The notes below the pieces were generated by a model that was not told where the DNA came from, searched no databases, and was given only the letters and a program-made list of their open reading frames with translations. DNA of 64,000 bases from assembly GCF_000772535.1 (NCBI RefSeq), contig NZ_JSUM01000012.1, positions 42,995 to 106,994 of the forward strand. The letters run 5' to 3'. Origin of the DNA: Chelonobacter oris. Lineage in GTDB: Bacteria; Pseudomonadota; Gammaproteobacteria; Enterobacterales; Pasteurellaceae. Within the stretch, counting starts at the first letter, position 1; every line of letters starts with the position of its first letter. Shown piece by piece: positions 1-9,862 of this stretch. A program made the translations under genes and the position numbers.

Positions 1-55
1 TAAGCCTAAGCCGAAACGCACCGCATCCCACCTTAAAATTATCAAATAACCCGCC

Positions 56-87
56 AAACCGCACTTTTGATCTGTAAAGTGCGGTTT
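56..87. terminator. Inverted uptake-sequence pair, likely terminator of cueR
   Basis: Two uptake signal sequences face each other (56-67 and 76-87), giving a perfect 12-bp stem with an 8-base loop just past the cueR stop codon. Face-to-face uptake sequences are known to serve as intrinsic terminators in Pasteurellaceae. Only three T residues follow the stem on the cueR side, so termination strength is uncertain. Bases 1-55 to its left hold no recognisable gene end. Confidence 0.6.
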
Positions 88-89
88 CC

Positions 90-494
90 CTATGGTGCAC
101 AACAAGATTTGCCGCTGAGCGAATCAATAATCGGACAATCGCTCTGTTCATCGCCGGGGCACTGGGCGGCAAGCCTTTCCAACTGTTGTTTCATCTGTCG
201 TAATTTCAAAATCTGCCGATCGATATGCGCGATTTTTTCTAGTGTCCGCTGTTTGATTTCACTGCTGTGACGGCTCGGATTCAGGTAGAGATCCAATAAT
301 TCTTTTGATTCGGGCAATGAAAAACCGACATTGCGGGAGCGGTGCAGAAATTGCAGCTCATCAATTTGGCGCTGACTGTATTGACGGTAGCCGTTGCTTG
401 CACGAGAGGGCGGGCTAATCATACCTTTACTTTCATAAAAGCGGATGGTTTTATCGGTTAATCCGGTGAGCTGCGCAACTTGTTTGATATTCAT
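90..494 (-). CDS. cueR: Copper-responsive MerR-family regulator CueR
   Basis: This 134-residue regulator senses cytosolic Cu(I) and activates copA by distorting its over-spaced promoter. The N-terminal winged helix (about 1-70) has the MerR pattern IRFYESKGMI and is followed by a dimerisation helix (about 75-110). Cys112 and Cys120 sit at the same positions as the Cu(I) ligands of E. coli CueR, and the C-terminus has a further CC pair. It is divergent from the copper ATPase gene with a MerR-type operator between them. Function is assigned from family motifs and context. A different thiophilic metal is possible but unlikely next to copA. Confidence 0.93.
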   Translation of the reverse strand: MNIKQVAQLTGLTDKTIRFYESKGMISPPSRASNGYRQYSQRQIDELQFLHRSRNVGFSLPESKELLDLYLNPSRHSSEIKQRTLEKIAHIDRQILKLRQMKQQLERLAAQCPGDEQSDCPIIDSLSGKSCCAP

Positions 495-503
495 AAAAAC
501 CGC

Positions 504-534
504 TTGACCTTATCGTTAGGGGAAGGTTTATTCT
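504..534 (+). promoter_or_regulatory. CueR-controlled copA promoter and operator
   Basis: A -35 box TTGACC (504-509) and a -10-like TATTCT (529-534) are separated by 19 bp, the long spacer typical of MerR-family promoters. A dyad ACCTT (507-511) / AAGGT (523-527) is centred in the spacer, as in the E. coli copA operator. It lies 10 bp upstream of cueR and 55 bp upstream of copA, so it probably serves copA activation and overlaps cueR control. Confidence 0.8.
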
Positions 535-589
535 AGCCCTGATCTTGATGAGATTCAAATTACAGATAGATAATGATTAAGGAGAGAGT

Positions 590-3310
590 ATGTCGATAAC
601 GATTCTGGGATTGCAACAGCTATCCTGTCAAAACTGCGTGCGCCACGTGAAACAGGATTTGAGTAAAATAACCGGTGTCGATGCGGTGAAAGTCAACCTG
701 CATTATGCTTGGGTGAGCGGCTCGGTGGCGCAAGACCTTCTGATTCAGGCGGTAACGGATGCCGGTTATCAGGCGAGTGCGAATCCTCAACCGCACTTTA
801 GCCTGAGACTCGACGGTCTGTCCTGTCGGCACTGTATTAAAACGGTTGATAAGGCATTGGCAGCGTTTGATTCTGAATTGATTTATCAATTGGAATTGAC
901 GGAATTAAAAGTATATGCCGATGTTGATCCGCAAGCCGTTATAGATGTGATTAAAGCGGCGGGCTATCAGGCGGCTTTGGATATGGCACTGCACGAGGTA
1001 AACGAAAGCCCAAAGTCTGATCTACTATCAACCAAACCGCAAATCTCTGATAAGCGTGATTCTGATCCGGTGGTAGTAGAGCGGGGCGATCAGAATCAAA
1101 CGACAACACAATTATTACTGAGCGGTATGACATGCGCCGGTTGTGTGTTAAAAGTAGAAAAAGCGTTGTCGGCAGTGGCGCAGGTGGCGAAGGTCAATGT
1201 GAATTTAGCGGACAGCAGTGCGTTGATTTACGGCGATGCCGATACGGCGGCGTTAATTCATGCGGTCGAGAATGTCGGTTATGGCGCCGAAGCGATTGAA
1301 GATCCGCAGCTGCGCCGTGAAAAACAACAACAAAATACACAGCGTGAGATCAGACAGCGGAAATGGCAGGCGATTCTGGCATTGCTGTTTGGTTTCGGTT
1401 TGATGTTCTGGGGGTTTTTCTATGGCATGGCAGTAAGCCCTGCTTCGCAATTCGGCTGGCTTGCGGTCGGGGTTGTCAGTGCGGTGGTGATGACATTGAG
1501 CGGACGCCATTTTTTTATCAGTGCATGGCGTCAGTTGCAGCACGGCAGCGCCACCATGGACACCTTAATCGCACTGGGAACCGGCGTTGCTTGGCTTTTC
1601 TCGATGGCAATCGTCGTGTTTCCGAACTTCTTTCCGGAAAATGCCCGTCATCTCTATTTTGAAGCGAGTTTGATGATTATCGGTTTAGTGAATTTGGGTA
1701 AAATGTTGGAAGTGAAGGCTAAACAGCGATCTTCCAAGGCACTGGAAAAATTGCTCGATCTCACCCCTGCCGATGTGACGGTAGAAGACGGGCAAGGCGA
1801 AAAACGGTTACCGTTAGGACAGGTAAAACGCGGCATGCTGATGCGCTTGAAAACCGGTGATCGAGTGGCGGTTGACGGTGTGGTCGTCAGCGGAGAAGGC
1901 TGGCTTGATGAATCGATGCTGACCGGCGAACCGTTGGCGGTGAGTAAAACAACGGGCGACCAAATTCGGGCGGGAACGATTGTGGATAACGGCAGTTTAC
2001 GTGTCGAAGCCACCCAAGTGGGCGAGCAGACCGTGTTGGCGAATATCATCAAGCTGATCCGGCAGGCACAGAGCAGTAAACCGCAGATTGCCAAACAAGT
2101 GGATAAGATTGCAGCCGTATTTGTACCGATTGTCGTGACGATTGCGGTTATTGCCGCCCTGATTTGGTATATTGTCGGGCCGGAACCGAAACCGGCGCAT
2201 TCGTTAGTGGTATTGACGACGGTATTGATTATTGCCTGTCCGTGCGCTTTGGGGTTGGCGACACCGATGTCGGTGATCGCCGCTGTTTCCCGTGCGGCGG
2301 AATTGGGAATATTGGTGCGTGATTCGGACGCTTTGCAGAAAGCGGCCAATGTCGATGTGGTGGTATTTGATAAAACCGGCACGCTGACCGAAGGCAAACC
2401 AACCCTGACCGCACTTTATTCTGCTGAGGGAATGACCAACGAGCTGCTATTGCATTGGGCGGCCAGTTTGGAAACCTATGCCAACCATCCGTTGGCGAAG
2501 GCCTTATTGGATGCGGATCGGATTCAGCATGATCAATTGTGCGAAGTCAGCGAATTTATCACACTGAAAGGCATGGGCATCAGCGGCAAAATTGACCGTC
2601 AACCGTTTTATTTAGGCAATCTGGCATTGATGAATTTGCAAAATATTGTGATCCCGGCTGTAATGGCGGAACAGGCAAATGCAGAAAGTCGAGCCGGCGG
2701 TACGGTGTTGTATTTGGCAAAAAACGGCGAGTTTGCCGGTTTTATGGTGGTGAAGGATCAGCTTCGTGCCGAGAGTCGAAGTGCGGTAGAAACGCTGCAA
2801 CAGGCCGGTTACCGCACGGTGATGCTGACCGGTGATCAGCAACAGACGGCGGAAGCAGTGGCAAAACAGTTGGGTATTGATCAGGTTATCGCCGGCGTTT
2901 TGCCGCAAGGCAAAGTCGATGTTATCCGTAATTTACAGCAGCAGGGCTACCGTGTGGCGATGGTCGGCGACGGGATTAATGATGCGCCGGCGTTAGCGTT
3001 GGCGGACGTCAGCATTGCGATTGCCGGCGGCAGTGATGTGGCGATTGAAACGGCGGATTTAACCTTAATGCGCCATAGTATCGATGCGGTGTCTGATGTT
3101 TTATCATTATCGCAGGCAAGTATGCGCAATATCAGACAAAATCTGTTGGGGGCGTTTATTTACAACAGTCTGGGGATTCCGGTGGCGGCAGGTATTTTGT
3201 ATCCGTTTTTCGGGGTGTTGCTCAATCCGGTATTTGCCGGTGCGGCAATGGCGCTATCATCAATTACGGTTGTCGGCAATGCGAACCGATTACTCAAATT
3301 TAAACCTTAG
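590..3310 (+). CDS. copA: Cu(I)-exporting P1B-type ATPase CopA
   Basis: This 906-residue inner-membrane ATPase pumps cytoplasmic Cu(I) to the periplasm. It carries three N-terminal heavy-metal-binding domains with CxxC motifs at Cys13/16, Cys79/82 and Cys182/185, one more than the usual one or two. The membrane metal site is Cys-Pro-Cys at 550-552, the phosphorylated Asp is D594 in DKTGT, and the hinge motif GDGIND is at 793-798. A TGE motif of the actuator domain is also present. The start has the ribosome site AGGAGAG just upstream. It is divergent from cueR, whose operator precedes it. Family and role are clear from motifs. Confidence 0.96.
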   Translation: MSITILGLQQLSCQNCVRHVKQDLSKITGVDAVKVNLHYAWVSGSVAQDLLIQAVTDAGYQASANPQPHFSLRLDGLSCRHCIKTVDKALAAFDSELIYQLELTELKVYADVDPQAVIDVIKAAGYQAALDMALHEVNESPKSDLLSTKPQISDKRDSDPVVVERGDQNQTTTQLLLSGMTCAGCVLKVEKALSAVAQVAKVNVNLADSSALIYGDADTAALIHAVENVGYGAEAIEDPQLRREKQQQNTQREIRQRKWQAILALLFGFGLMFWGFFYGMAVSPASQFGWLAVGVVSAVVMTLSGRHFFISAWRQLQHGSATMDTLIALGTGVAWLFSMAIVVFPNFFPENARHLYFEASLMIIGLVNLGKMLEVKAKQRSSKALEKLLDLTPADVTVEDGQGEKRLPLGQVKRGMLMRLKTGDRVAVDGVVVSGEGWLDESMLTGEPLAVSKTTGDQIRAGTIVDNGSLRVEATQVGEQTVLANIIKLIRQAQSSKPQIAKQVDKIAAVFVPIVVTIAVIAALIWYIVGPEPKPAHSLVVLTTVLIIACPCALGLATPMSVIAAVSRAAELGILVRDSDALQKAANVDVVVFDKTGTLTEGKPTLTALYSAEGMTNELLLHWAASLETYANHPLAKALLDADRIQHDQLCEVSEFITLKGMGISGKIDRQPFYLGNLALMNLQNIVIPAVMAEQANAESRAGGTVLYLAKNGEFAGFMVVKDQLRAESRSAVETLQQAGYRTVMLTGDQQQTAEAVAKQLGIDQVIAGVLPQGKVDVIRNLQQQGYRVAMVGDGINDAPALALADVSIAIAGGSDVAIETADLTLMRHSIDAVSDVLSLSQASMRNIRQNLLGAFIYNSLGIPVAAGILYPFFGVLLNPVFAGAAMALSSITVVGNANRLLKFKP

Positions 3311-3347
3311 CAGCAGGCTTGGTTTCAACGTGAGGTTTTGCTGTAAA

Positions 3348-3376
3348 AAGTCGGACACAAAACCCGTGTCCGACTT
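3348..3376. terminator. Bidirectional terminator between copA and yciI
   Basis: A perfect 11-bp stem (3348-3358 with 3366-3376) and 7-base loop lie between the convergent ends of copA and yciI. A-rich sequence precedes it and a T-rich stretch follows, so it can act for both strands. Confidence 0.75.
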
Positions 3377-3387
3377 GTTTGTCACGG

Positions 3388-3684
3388 TTAAAATACCCGT
3401 TTAAACGGCTTAACCGTCACATCGCCATAGACACCGGCAGCCACGTAAGGATCTTCTGCCGCCCATTGTTTTGCCTGTTCCAGATTGTCAAACTGTGCGA
3501 TAACGGTAGAGCCGGTGAAGCCGGCTTCGCCCGGATTTTCGTCATCAATTGCCGGATTGGGGCCTGCCACTAACAGGCGGCTTTCAGACTGTAGCGCCGT
3601 CAAGCGTTTTAAATGTTGCTCACGTACGGATAGCCGTTGTTGGAGAGTATCCGGTTTGTCTTGTGCAAAAATAACATAGTACAT
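3388..3684 (-). CDS. yciI: YciI family protein
   Basis: This 98-residue protein has the ferredoxin-like YciI fold signature, starting [10 protein letters not shown], with an R-x-x-H pattern near residue 21 and a conserved D-P-Y near residue 78. The biochemical role of the family is not settled. It is the last gene of a minus-strand operon and its ATG overlaps the yciA stop codon by one base, implying translational coupling. The length matches enterobacterial YciI. Confidence 0.88.
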   Translation of the reverse strand: MYYVIFAQDKPDTLQQRLSVREQHLKRLTALQSESRLLVAGPNPAIDDENPGEAGFTGSTVIAQFDNLEQAKQWAAEDPYVAAGVYGDVTVKPFKRVF

Positions 3685-4178
3685 CAGCGTTCTCCTTGGT
3701 TTTCTTGATAGGCTTTTAATTCCAGTATTGCTTTTTCCAGTTCTTGATTATTTTCTTTCGGAATGACTTTCGGACGGCCGTTTTTGTCAATCGCAACAAA
3801 AGTAAAGACGGCGTCGGTTACGCAATAACGCTCGTTAAACGGCTCGGTAGAGACTTTTTTAACCCAGACTTCGACCTCGATTTTAATCGAGCTGTTGCCG
3901 ATTTTTACGCAGCGGCCGTAGCAACAAATGACATCACCGACCGAAACCGGGCGGATAAAATTGATTTTATCGACCGATACCGTCACCACTTTGCCTTGGG
4001 CAATTTCTTTTGCCATAATGGCACCGCCGATGTCCATTTGCGACATAATCCAGCCCCCGAAAATATCACCGTTGGCATTGGTGTCGGACGGCATGGCAAG
4101 GGTACGCAGCAGTAACCGCCCTTTTGAAATCCGCCCCGGGTTCGCACCAAGTGCGGTTTCAATAAATTCGTGTTCCAT
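3684..4178 (-). CDS. yciA: Acyl-CoA thioesterase YciA
   Basis: This 164-residue hotdog-fold thioesterase hydrolyses a broad range of acyl-CoAs in the cytoplasm. The N-terminal segment [15 protein letters not shown] contains the family's catalytic Asp region. It lies between yciB and yciI in one operon, 3 bp downstream of yciB. It is slightly longer at the C-terminus than the H. influenzae protein as I recall it. Assignment rests on the motif, length and the conserved yci gene order. Confidence 0.92.
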   Translation of the reverse strand: MEHEFIETALGANPGRISKGRLLLRTLAMPSDTNANGDIFGGWIMSQMDIGGAIMAKEIAQGKVVTVSVDKINFIRPVSVGDVICCYGRCVKIGNSSIKIEVEVWVKKVSTEPFNERYCVTDAVFTFVAIDKNGRPKVIPKENNQELEKAILELKAYQENQGER

Positions 4179-4181
4179 ATT

Positions 4182-4739
4182 TTAATCCTGATCCTGTTTA
4201 TGGTCGCCAATCTCTTTGGGTAAATGGCGATAAAGATACAATCCGGTGATCACGGTTGCGATAAGCGTCATGCCCAATACACCGAATACTTTGAATGTTG
4301 CCCAAGCATCATCGGACATGAACCGGCTGATATACAGATTGACCAGCATACAGAGGACAAAAAACAGCGCCCAACCGAGATTAAGGCGATTCCAAACCCA
4401 TGTCGGCAGGGTGATCTCTTTGCCCAGTAGACTTTTTACCAGCGGTTTTTTGAATCCATATTGGCTGATCAACAATGCGGTGGCAAAAATAGCGTACACA
4501 ATAGTCACTTTCCATTTCAGAAATTCCAAATCATTAAAATAAACGGTCAGCAATCCGAAAAAGATCACGGCAACCGCCATGATTTTTTGTTGTTTTTCAA
4601 TCGTACCGAATTTCAGTTTCAAAATAACCATTTGAGCAATCGTAGCGACAATCAGGGTAATGGCGCCGGCTTGGATACCGTAAACTTTATAAGCAATAAA
4701 AAACAGGATTAAAGGAATAAATTCAAGTAGTTGTTTCAT
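4182..4739 (-). CDS. yciB: Septation / inner-membrane protein YciB
   Basis: This 185-residue inner-membrane protein has about five hydrophobic segments and begins [14 protein letters not shown], typical of YciB (also called septation protein A, IspZ). The family is linked to cell-envelope synthesis and division, but the mechanism is unclear. Its start overlaps the yciC stop by 4 bp, so the two membrane genes are translationally coupled. Confidence 0.92.
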   Translation of the reverse strand: MKQLLEFIPLILFFIAYKVYGIQAGAITLIVATIAQMVILKLKFGTIEKQQKIMAVAVIFFGLLTVYFNDLEFLKWKVTIVYAIFATALLISQYGFKKPLVKSLLGKEITLPTWVWNRLNLGWALFFVLCMLVNLYISRFMSDDAWATFKVFGVLGMTLIATVITGLYLYRHLPKEIGDHKQDQD

Positions 4740-5452
4740 TGAAACTTCCTTAGCGCGGTTTTATCGATAAACAGTTGATAGAAACGGTAACTGAAGACTA
4801 AGGTAAACAGGCTGATCAGTGCGCTGATAACCGCGATCCCCAATGTGGTAAGCAGAGACGGTGCTAATCTGCTCAGTTGTAAGGTGATGAGCAACGGCAG
4901 TAAATAGACCAGCAGACTGAACAAAAAAAGCGGCAGTACACGCCCGACGCCGTTTAACCAGACCAGCTTTAATGCTTCGGTAAAAGAACTGTTTTCAATA
5001 ATATAAGAATAAGGGGCAAGACACAGACGAATAAACAGATAGGCACCGATAAGCATTGATAACAGCGAGAAAATCGAACTTTGTTGGTTAAAATAACTGG
5101 CGGCAGCCAAGCTGAAGGGCAGCACGATTACCAGATTCAGCAGCAGGTAGAACGGCATTTTTTTTATGCCGTAGGAAAGAGCGGTAACCAGATTCGGCTG
5201 CTGCTGACGACTGATTAAGGTGATGACGCTCAACAGCCAGAGAACCAAAATGGCATTGACCACTTGGCTGGCAAGCAATATCAATAAAACCGAACGTGAA
5301 GTTTCTTCGCTCTGTAGATTCGGGCTGTCGAGTAAGTAGCGGAAAAAAAGATTGTCAATAATCAGCAGCACCAGAAAAAACAGCACGGTTTGTCTCTGGT
5401 TGAGCATGAAATTCCAGCTGTCTTGAAATATTTTGATGAAATTAACGGGCAT
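4736..5452 (-). CDS. yciC: YciC family (UPF0259) membrane protein
   Basis: This 238-residue multispanning membrane protein has the UPF0259 layout: a short amphipathic N-terminus ([14 protein letters not shown]) followed by about six hydrophobic segments. It is the first gene of yciC-yciB-yciA-yciI. The function of the family is not defined. The assignment rests on the overall pattern and the gene order shared with gamma-proteobacteria. Confidence 0.85.
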   Translation of the reverse strand: MPVNFIKIFQDSWNFMLNQRQTVLFFLVLLIIDNLFFRYLLDSPNLQSEETSRSVLLILLASQVVNAILVLWLLSVITLISRQQQPNLVTALSYGIKKMPFYLLLNLVIVLPFSLAAASYFNQQSSIFSLLSMLIGAYLFIRLCLAPYSYIIENSSFTEALKLVWLNGVGRVLPLFLFSLLVYLLPLLITLQLSRLAPSLLTTLGIAVISALISLFTLVFSYRFYQLFIDKTALRKFQ

Positions 5453-5500
5453 AATATGTCCTACAACATTAAAAAGAGCGCTATTATAACAAATAATGCA

Positions 5501-6463
5501 TTATTTATATGCGGCAAATAGCGCTTGATGGGCGAGCAATTGCGTTTTGGTCAGGGAAAATACGCCGTCACCGCCCTGTTCGAACCGAATCCAATTAAAC
5601 GGAACCATCGGAAACTGTTCAATCAGATGTACCATGCTGTTGCCGACTTCGCACACCAGAACGCCGTTATCGGTCAAATAATCGGCGGCGTGGGCTAAAA
5701 TCCGTTTTGCCAAAATAAGCCCGTCATCACCGGCTTCCAACGCCAGCATCGGTTCGTGGTAGAATTCCGCCGGCATTTCATCGAGATCTTGCGCATCGAC
5801 ATACGGCGGATTGGTGACAATCAGGTTGTATTGATCCGGCGGAAGTGCGGTAAACAGGTCCGACTGAATTGGGAAAACGTGATGTAACGCATTGTGTCGC
5901 TCGATATTCATTTCGGTAATTTGCAGGGCGTCCGGCGATAAATCGACCGCATCGATTTCCGCATTCGGGAATTTTGCCGAACAGGCAATGGCAATGCAAC
6001 CGCTGCCGGTACACATATCCAGAATCCGTTTCGGCTCCTCTTTCAACAGCCCGGTGAAACCGTTTTGAATCAGCTCTCCAATCGGCGAGCGCGGCACGAT
6101 AACCCGTTCGTCAACATAAAATTCATAGCCGCAGAACCAGGCGCTGTTAGTCAGGTACGCCACCGGTTTACGGGTTTCTATACGCTTGATCACCATATTA
6201 AACAGTTTTTGTTTCTCATAATGGGTCAGATTGGAGGAGTACAGCTCGGTCGGTACATCATGCGGCAAATGCAGGGTCGCCAATACCAATTGTACGGCTT
6301 CGTCCCAAGCATTATCCTGCCCATGACCGTAAAAAATATCCGAAGCATTAAAACAGCTGTAGCTCCAACGTAAAAAATCTTGAATGGTTTTGAGATCGTC
6401 CTGATTGGCTGAAAGTGAAATTTCCTCCACCAAATCGGTGTTATAAGTCATCGTTTCGGGCAT
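5501..6463 (-). CDS. prmB: Ribosomal protein L3 N5-glutamine methyltransferase PrmB
   Basis: This 320-residue enzyme methylates a glutamine of ribosomal protein L3 using S-adenosylmethionine. The SAM site is seen in [14 protein letters not shown] (about residue 145-158) and the glutamine-binding NPPY motif lies in [11 protein letters not shown]. The helical N-terminal domain with [17 protein letters not shown] is typical of PrmB rather than PrmC. It is divergent from smrB, as in related genomes. Confidence 0.94.
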   Translation of the reverse strand: MPETMTYNTDLVEEISLSANQDDLKTIQDFLRWSYSCFNASDIFYGHGQDNAWDEAVQLVLATLHLPHDVPTELYSSNLTHYEKQKLFNMVIKRIETRKPVAYLTNSAWFCGYEFYVDERVIVPRSPIGELIQNGFTGLLKEEPKRILDMCTGSGCIAIACSAKFPNAEIDAVDLSPDALQITEMNIERHNALHHVFPIQSDLFTALPPDQYNLIVTNPPYVDAQDLDEMPAEFYHEPMLALEAGDDGLILAKRILAHAADYLTDNGVLVCEVGNSMVHLIEQFPMVPFNWIRFEQGGDGVFSLTKTQLLAHQALFAAYK

Positions 6464-6575
6464 AAATTAAGCTACCTGGTTAAGACGGTGTGAAAAGCTA
6501 TTTATACCATATTTTCTTAATGCCGTCACAGCATGTTAGAATGAATCCATCGAGAACCGAACCAATATAGCGACA

Positions 6576-7088
6576 ATGACTTTAGACCAAGACGACATTA
6601 ACCTTTTTCGTGAACAGATTAAAGGCACTAAAAAACTGCGGCAAGATACTTACATTGCGCCGAGAATCAAAAATAAACGCAAGCAGGCATATAACGAATT
6701 AGTACAGCAGCAGGATAATTTGTTCTATTTTTCCGATCAATACGAACCGCTATTGCAAGAAGATCAGAAAGTGCGGTATCTGCGCGAGGGGGAGGATTCC
6801 CACTTGTTGAAACAGCTGCGTCGAGGGGATTTCGAACCGGAATTATTCCTTGATTTACACGGATTAACACGTGAACAAGCCAAATCCGAACTGGCGGTGC
6901 TGTTACACGCCTGTGAAAAAGAAAATGTGCATTGCGCCGGTATTATGACCGGTTATGGCACATTTGCCCTGAAACTGCAGATTCCCCGTTGGTTGGTGCA
7001 ACACCCGAAAGTGCGTGCGCTTCACCAAGCGCCGAAAGAGTGGGGCGGCGATGCGGCATTTTTGATTTTGTTTGAGACGGTTGAATAA
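6576..7088 (+). CDS. smrB: Ribosome-rescue endonuclease SmrB
   Basis: This 170-residue Smr-domain protein belongs to the family of SmrB, which cleaves mRNA at collided ribosomes. The N-terminal extension is followed by the Smr domain (about 88-170) with catalytic Asp93-Leu-His95-Gly. The C-terminal block HQAPKEWGGDAA is conserved. The second family motif, HGHGK in E. coli as I recall it, reads T125-G-Y-G-T129 here, so the usual His and Lys are missing. Whether that is a lineage trait cannot be told from this window. Confidence 0.9.
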   Translation: MTLDQDDINLFREQIKGTKKLRQDTYIAPRIKNKRKQAYNELVQQQDNLFYFSDQYEPLLQEDQKVRYLREGEDSHLLKQLRRGDFEPELFLDLHGLTREQAKSELAVLLHACEKENVHCAGIMTGYGTFALKLQIPRWLVQHPKVRALHQAPKEWGGDAAFLILFETVE

Positions 7089-7090
7089 CC

Positions 7091-7119
7091 AAAAAAAGCC
7101 CGCAATTTGCGGGCTTTTT
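7091..7119 (+). terminator. Intrinsic terminator after smrB
   Basis: A GC-rich stem GCCCGC / GCGGGC flanked by seven A on the left and five T on the right lies 3 bp past the smrB stop. The symmetry also allows it to end transcription of the convergent antiporter gene. Confidence 0.9.
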
Positions 7120-7147
7120 GTATTGGCAGGATTAAAAAATGAGGCGA

Positions 7148-8506
7148 TTACAACACCATTGCCGCAATCCAGCCGAATACCAAAAGGGGAATGTTAAAAT
7201 GGATAAAGGTCGGCACCACCGAATCCCAGATATGATCGTGTTTGCCGTCAACATTCAAACCGGAGGTCGGACCCAATGTCGAATCGGAAGCCGGAGAACC
7301 GGCATCGCCCAACGCGGCGGAAACGGCAACCAGTGAAACCGTTGCCAATTCGGAAAAGCCGAGGCTGATACAGATCGGCACATAAATTGCCGCGATAATC
7401 GGTACGGTAGAGAATGAGGAACCGATGCCCATGGTGATGAACAGGCCGATCAGCAGCATGATCATCGCAGCCCAACCTTTGTTGTCGCTGCCGATAGTTT
7501 CACTGAAGGTTTGCACCAATACGGCAACGCCGTCGGTTTCTTTAATCACATTGGCAAAACCGGAAGCGGCAATCATCACAAAGCCGATCATCGCCATCAG
7601 GCGTAAACCTTGTTGGAACAGATCATTGCTCTCTTTCAGCTTAAAAATACCGCCTAATGCAAAAATAGTTAAACCGACCAAACCGCCGACAATAATCGAA
7701 TCGGTGTAAAGCTGTAGTGCAAATGTTGCAATGATAGCCGCAATACTGACGGCAATATGGAACGGGCTGATGTCGGCGATCCGTTGTTCAATCGAATCGG
7801 CGGTCGGTTCCGGCATTGCTGCCTGATATTCGCGCGGCTTACGATAAGTCCAAAATACGGCAATCAGCAAGCCCAGAATCATACCCGTTACCGGGATCAG
7901 CATCGCACTGGAAACCTGTGCGGCATTGGTTTGCAGTCCAAGTGCGGTTCCGGCTTCGTTAATTTTGGTGACAATAATATTATCGATGAAGATTTTGCCG
8001 AAACCGACAGGCAGAATCATGTAGGTTGCGGTTAAACCGAATGTCAGCACGCATGCTACCGCTCGGCGATCCAGTTTCAGGCGGTTCATAATGTCCAGCA
8101 ACGGCGGCACGACAATCGGAATAAAGGCGATATGCACCGGCAGAAGGTTTTGTGATGAAATGGCAAACAGCACCAATAGCAGCAGCACCAGATATTTAAA
8201 CCAAAATAAGGCTTTTTCACTCGGTTGTCCGCCTAATTTTTTGATAACCTGCATTGCCAGTAAATCGGTCAACCCCGATTTTGAAATGGCAACGGCAAAC
8301 GCCCCTAAAATCGCATAATTCATCGCCACGGCAGCACCGCCGCCCAAACCGTCAGTGAAGGCAGAGATCGTGGTTTGAATATCCATATTGCCCAATAAAC
8401 CGGCGGCCAAGGCGGAAATAATCAGGGCAATGACCACATTAATCCGCATCAGGCTGAGCGCCAACAGTAGAATAATGGACAAAACCACATTGTTGGTAAG
8501 TAACAT
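7148..8506 (-). CDS. Na+/H+ antiporter family transporter (NhaC/YuiF-like)
   Basis: This 452-residue protein has about twelve hydrophobic segments and the look of the Na+/H+ antiporter (NhaC-like, YuiF) family, including a glycine-rich GDAGSPASDSTLGPTSGLN block near the C-terminus. Relatives are annotated either as sodium/proton antiporters or as amino-acid (histidine-type) permeases, so the transported substrate is uncertain. It stands alone between two intergenic regions and shares the smrB terminator. Confidence 0.8.
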   Translation of the reverse strand: MLLTNNVVLSIILLLALSLMRINVVIALIISALAAGLLGNMDIQTTISAFTDGLGGGAAVAMNYAILGAFAVAISKSGLTDLLAMQVIKKLGGQPSEKALFWFKYLVLLLLVLFAISSQNLLPVHIAFIPIVVPPLLDIMNRLKLDRRAVACVLTFGLTATYMILPVGFGKIFIDNIIVTKINEAGTALGLQTNAAQVSSAMLIPVTGMILGLLIAVFWTYRKPREYQAAMPEPTADSIEQRIADISPFHIAVSIAAIIATFALQLYTDSIIVGGLVGLTIFALGGIFKLKESNDLFQQGLRLMAMIGFVMIAASGFANVIKETDGVAVLVQTFSETIGSDNKGWAAMIMLLIGLFITMGIGSSFSTVPIIAAIYVPICISLGFSELATVSLVAVSAALGDAGSPASDSTLGPTSGLNVDGKHDHIWDSVVPTFIHFNIPLLVFGWIAAMVL

Positions 8507-8598
8507 AACGAGAGTTCCTTGAGTCTGGTTAAAACAAAAATAAATGAAAAAGATAAAGCGAAAAGATTTTAAAGCAAAATAAACGGATTTGCCTGATT

Positions 8599-9270
8599 TT
8601 ATTGCGGATCAGCCTGAAATAATGGAAATCCGCCCACATTTTTTAACCGATTGACCATAAAACAGAATAATTCTGCGGTTTTTTCAGTGTCATACAGGGC
8701 GGAGTGTGCCTGTTTCGGATCGAAAGCAATGCCGGCGGCATGACAGGCTTTGATCAACACGTTGTTGCCGAACATAAAGGCACTTAACGTAGCGGTGTCC
8801 AGCGTGCCGAACGGGTGAAACGGATTGCGTTTCAGTTGGGTACGGTCGGCTGCCGCCATTAAAAAGCCGTGATCAAAAGCGGCATTGTGTGCCACGATAA
8901 TCGAACGTTTACAATCAGCGGCTTTCTGCGTACGGCGCACCATTTTAAACAACCCGTCAAGTGCGGTTTGTTCGCTGACGGCGCCGCGTAAGGGGCTTTC
9001 AATATCAATGCCGTTAAATTTTAACGAATCGGGATTGATATTTGCCCCTTGAAACGGCTCGATATGGAAATGGCATTTTTCATCAGGGTGCAGCAAGCCG
9101 TTTTCGTCCATTTTCAGGGTAACGGCGGCGATTTCCAGCAAGGCATCCGTTTTAGCGTTAAAACCGGCGGTTTCCACATCGATAATGACCGGAAAATATG
9201 CCCGAAAACGGTTTTTCAGTAGGTTATAGTCGGGCGTATCGGCTGGAGTGTTTGGCGCAACTGTCGTCAA
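8599..9270 (-). CDS. rnt: Ribonuclease T
   Basis: RNase T is a DEDD 3'-5' exonuclease that trims tRNA CCA ends and other stable RNAs. Exo I is seen in [10 protein letters not shown], Exo II around [10 protein letters not shown] and Exo III in [10 protein letters not shown]. No ATG is suitable. I chose TTG at 9270, with GAGAG just upstream, giving 223 residues. Another TTG at 9294 would add eight residues but overlaps the U-tract of the hairpin between gloA and rnt. It follows gloA, the usual order in this group. Confidence 0.9.
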   Translation of the reverse strand: MTTVAPNTPADTPDYNLLKNRFRAYFPVIIDVETAGFNAKTDALLEIAAVTLKMDENGLLHPDEKCHFHIEPFQGANINPDSLKFNGIDIESPLRGAVSEQTALDGLFKMVRRTQKAADCKRSIIVAHNAAFDHGFLMAAADRTQLKRNPFHPFGTLDTATLSAFMFGNNVLIKACHAAGIAFDPKQAHSALYDTEKTAELFCFMVNRLKNVGGFPLFQADPQ

Positions 9271-9295
9271 AATAAATCTCTCTGTTATGATCAAA

Positions 9296-9325
9296 AACCT
9301 GCCGAAATAACCATTCCGGCAGGTT
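9296..9325 (-). terminator. Hairpin between gloA and rnt
   Basis: A 9-bp perfect stem (9296-9304 with 9317-9325) is followed on the minus strand by five T residues, an intrinsic-terminator layout. It lies after gloA and before rnt, so rnt may depend on read-through or its own promoter. Confidence 0.65.
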
Positions 9326-9359
9326 GATCGTCATGATGGTTAAAATGTGTGATAAAACA

Positions 9360-9767
9360 TTAATCGCCTAAACCGGCTTTAGCGCTTTTGTTTTCGATAA
9401 ATTCGATTTTATAGCCGTCCGGATCCTCGACAAACGCAATGACGGTTGTGCCGCCCTTCACCGGACCCGGTTCGCGGGTGACGTTACCGCCGGCAGACCG
9501 CACTTTGTCACAGGTGGCGTAAATATCGTCGGTACCGATGGCAATATGCCCGTATGCCGAGCCCAACTCGTATTCCGTCACGCCCCAATTGTAGGTTAAT
9601 TCCAATACCGCACTTTTATCTTCATCGTCATAGCCCAGAAAAGCCAAGGTGTATTTGTATTCGGTATTTTCGCTGGTGCGTAATACCCGCATACCCAACG
9701 CTTCGGTATAAAAGCGGATTGAGCGATCCAAATCGCCGACACGCAGCATGGTATGTAAAATTCGCAT
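9360..9767 (-). CDS. gloA: Lactoylglutathione lyase (glyoxalase I)
   Basis: This 135-residue metalloenzyme converts the methylglyoxal-glutathione hemithioacetal to S-lactoylglutathione in the cytoplasm. It starts [17 protein letters not shown] with the metal ligand His5. The other ligands appear in YGHIAIG and YKIEFIE. The length equals the E. coli enzyme. The downstream neighbour rnt is the usual partner, but a terminator-like hairpin separates them. Confidence 0.96.
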   Translation of the reverse strand: MRILHTMLRVGDLDRSIRFYTEALGMRVLRTSENTEYKYTLAFLGYDDEDKSAVLELTYNWGVTEYELGSAYGHIAIGTDDIYATCDKVRSAGGNVTREPGPVKGGTTVIAFVEDPDGYKIEFIENKSAKAGLGD

Positions 9768-9862
9768 GATTAGTCCCCTAAGTTGTTAACGAAACAAGAA
9801 ATGTGGCATTATAATGGCAATTTACGATCCATTACTATCCATTTTATCACGTTGAGTGTTTT

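Noticed and set aside
1654..2397. A 247-codon open frame antisense within copA
   Set aside because: It lies opposite conserved ATPase motifs and is a low-complexity shadow with no recognisable domain.
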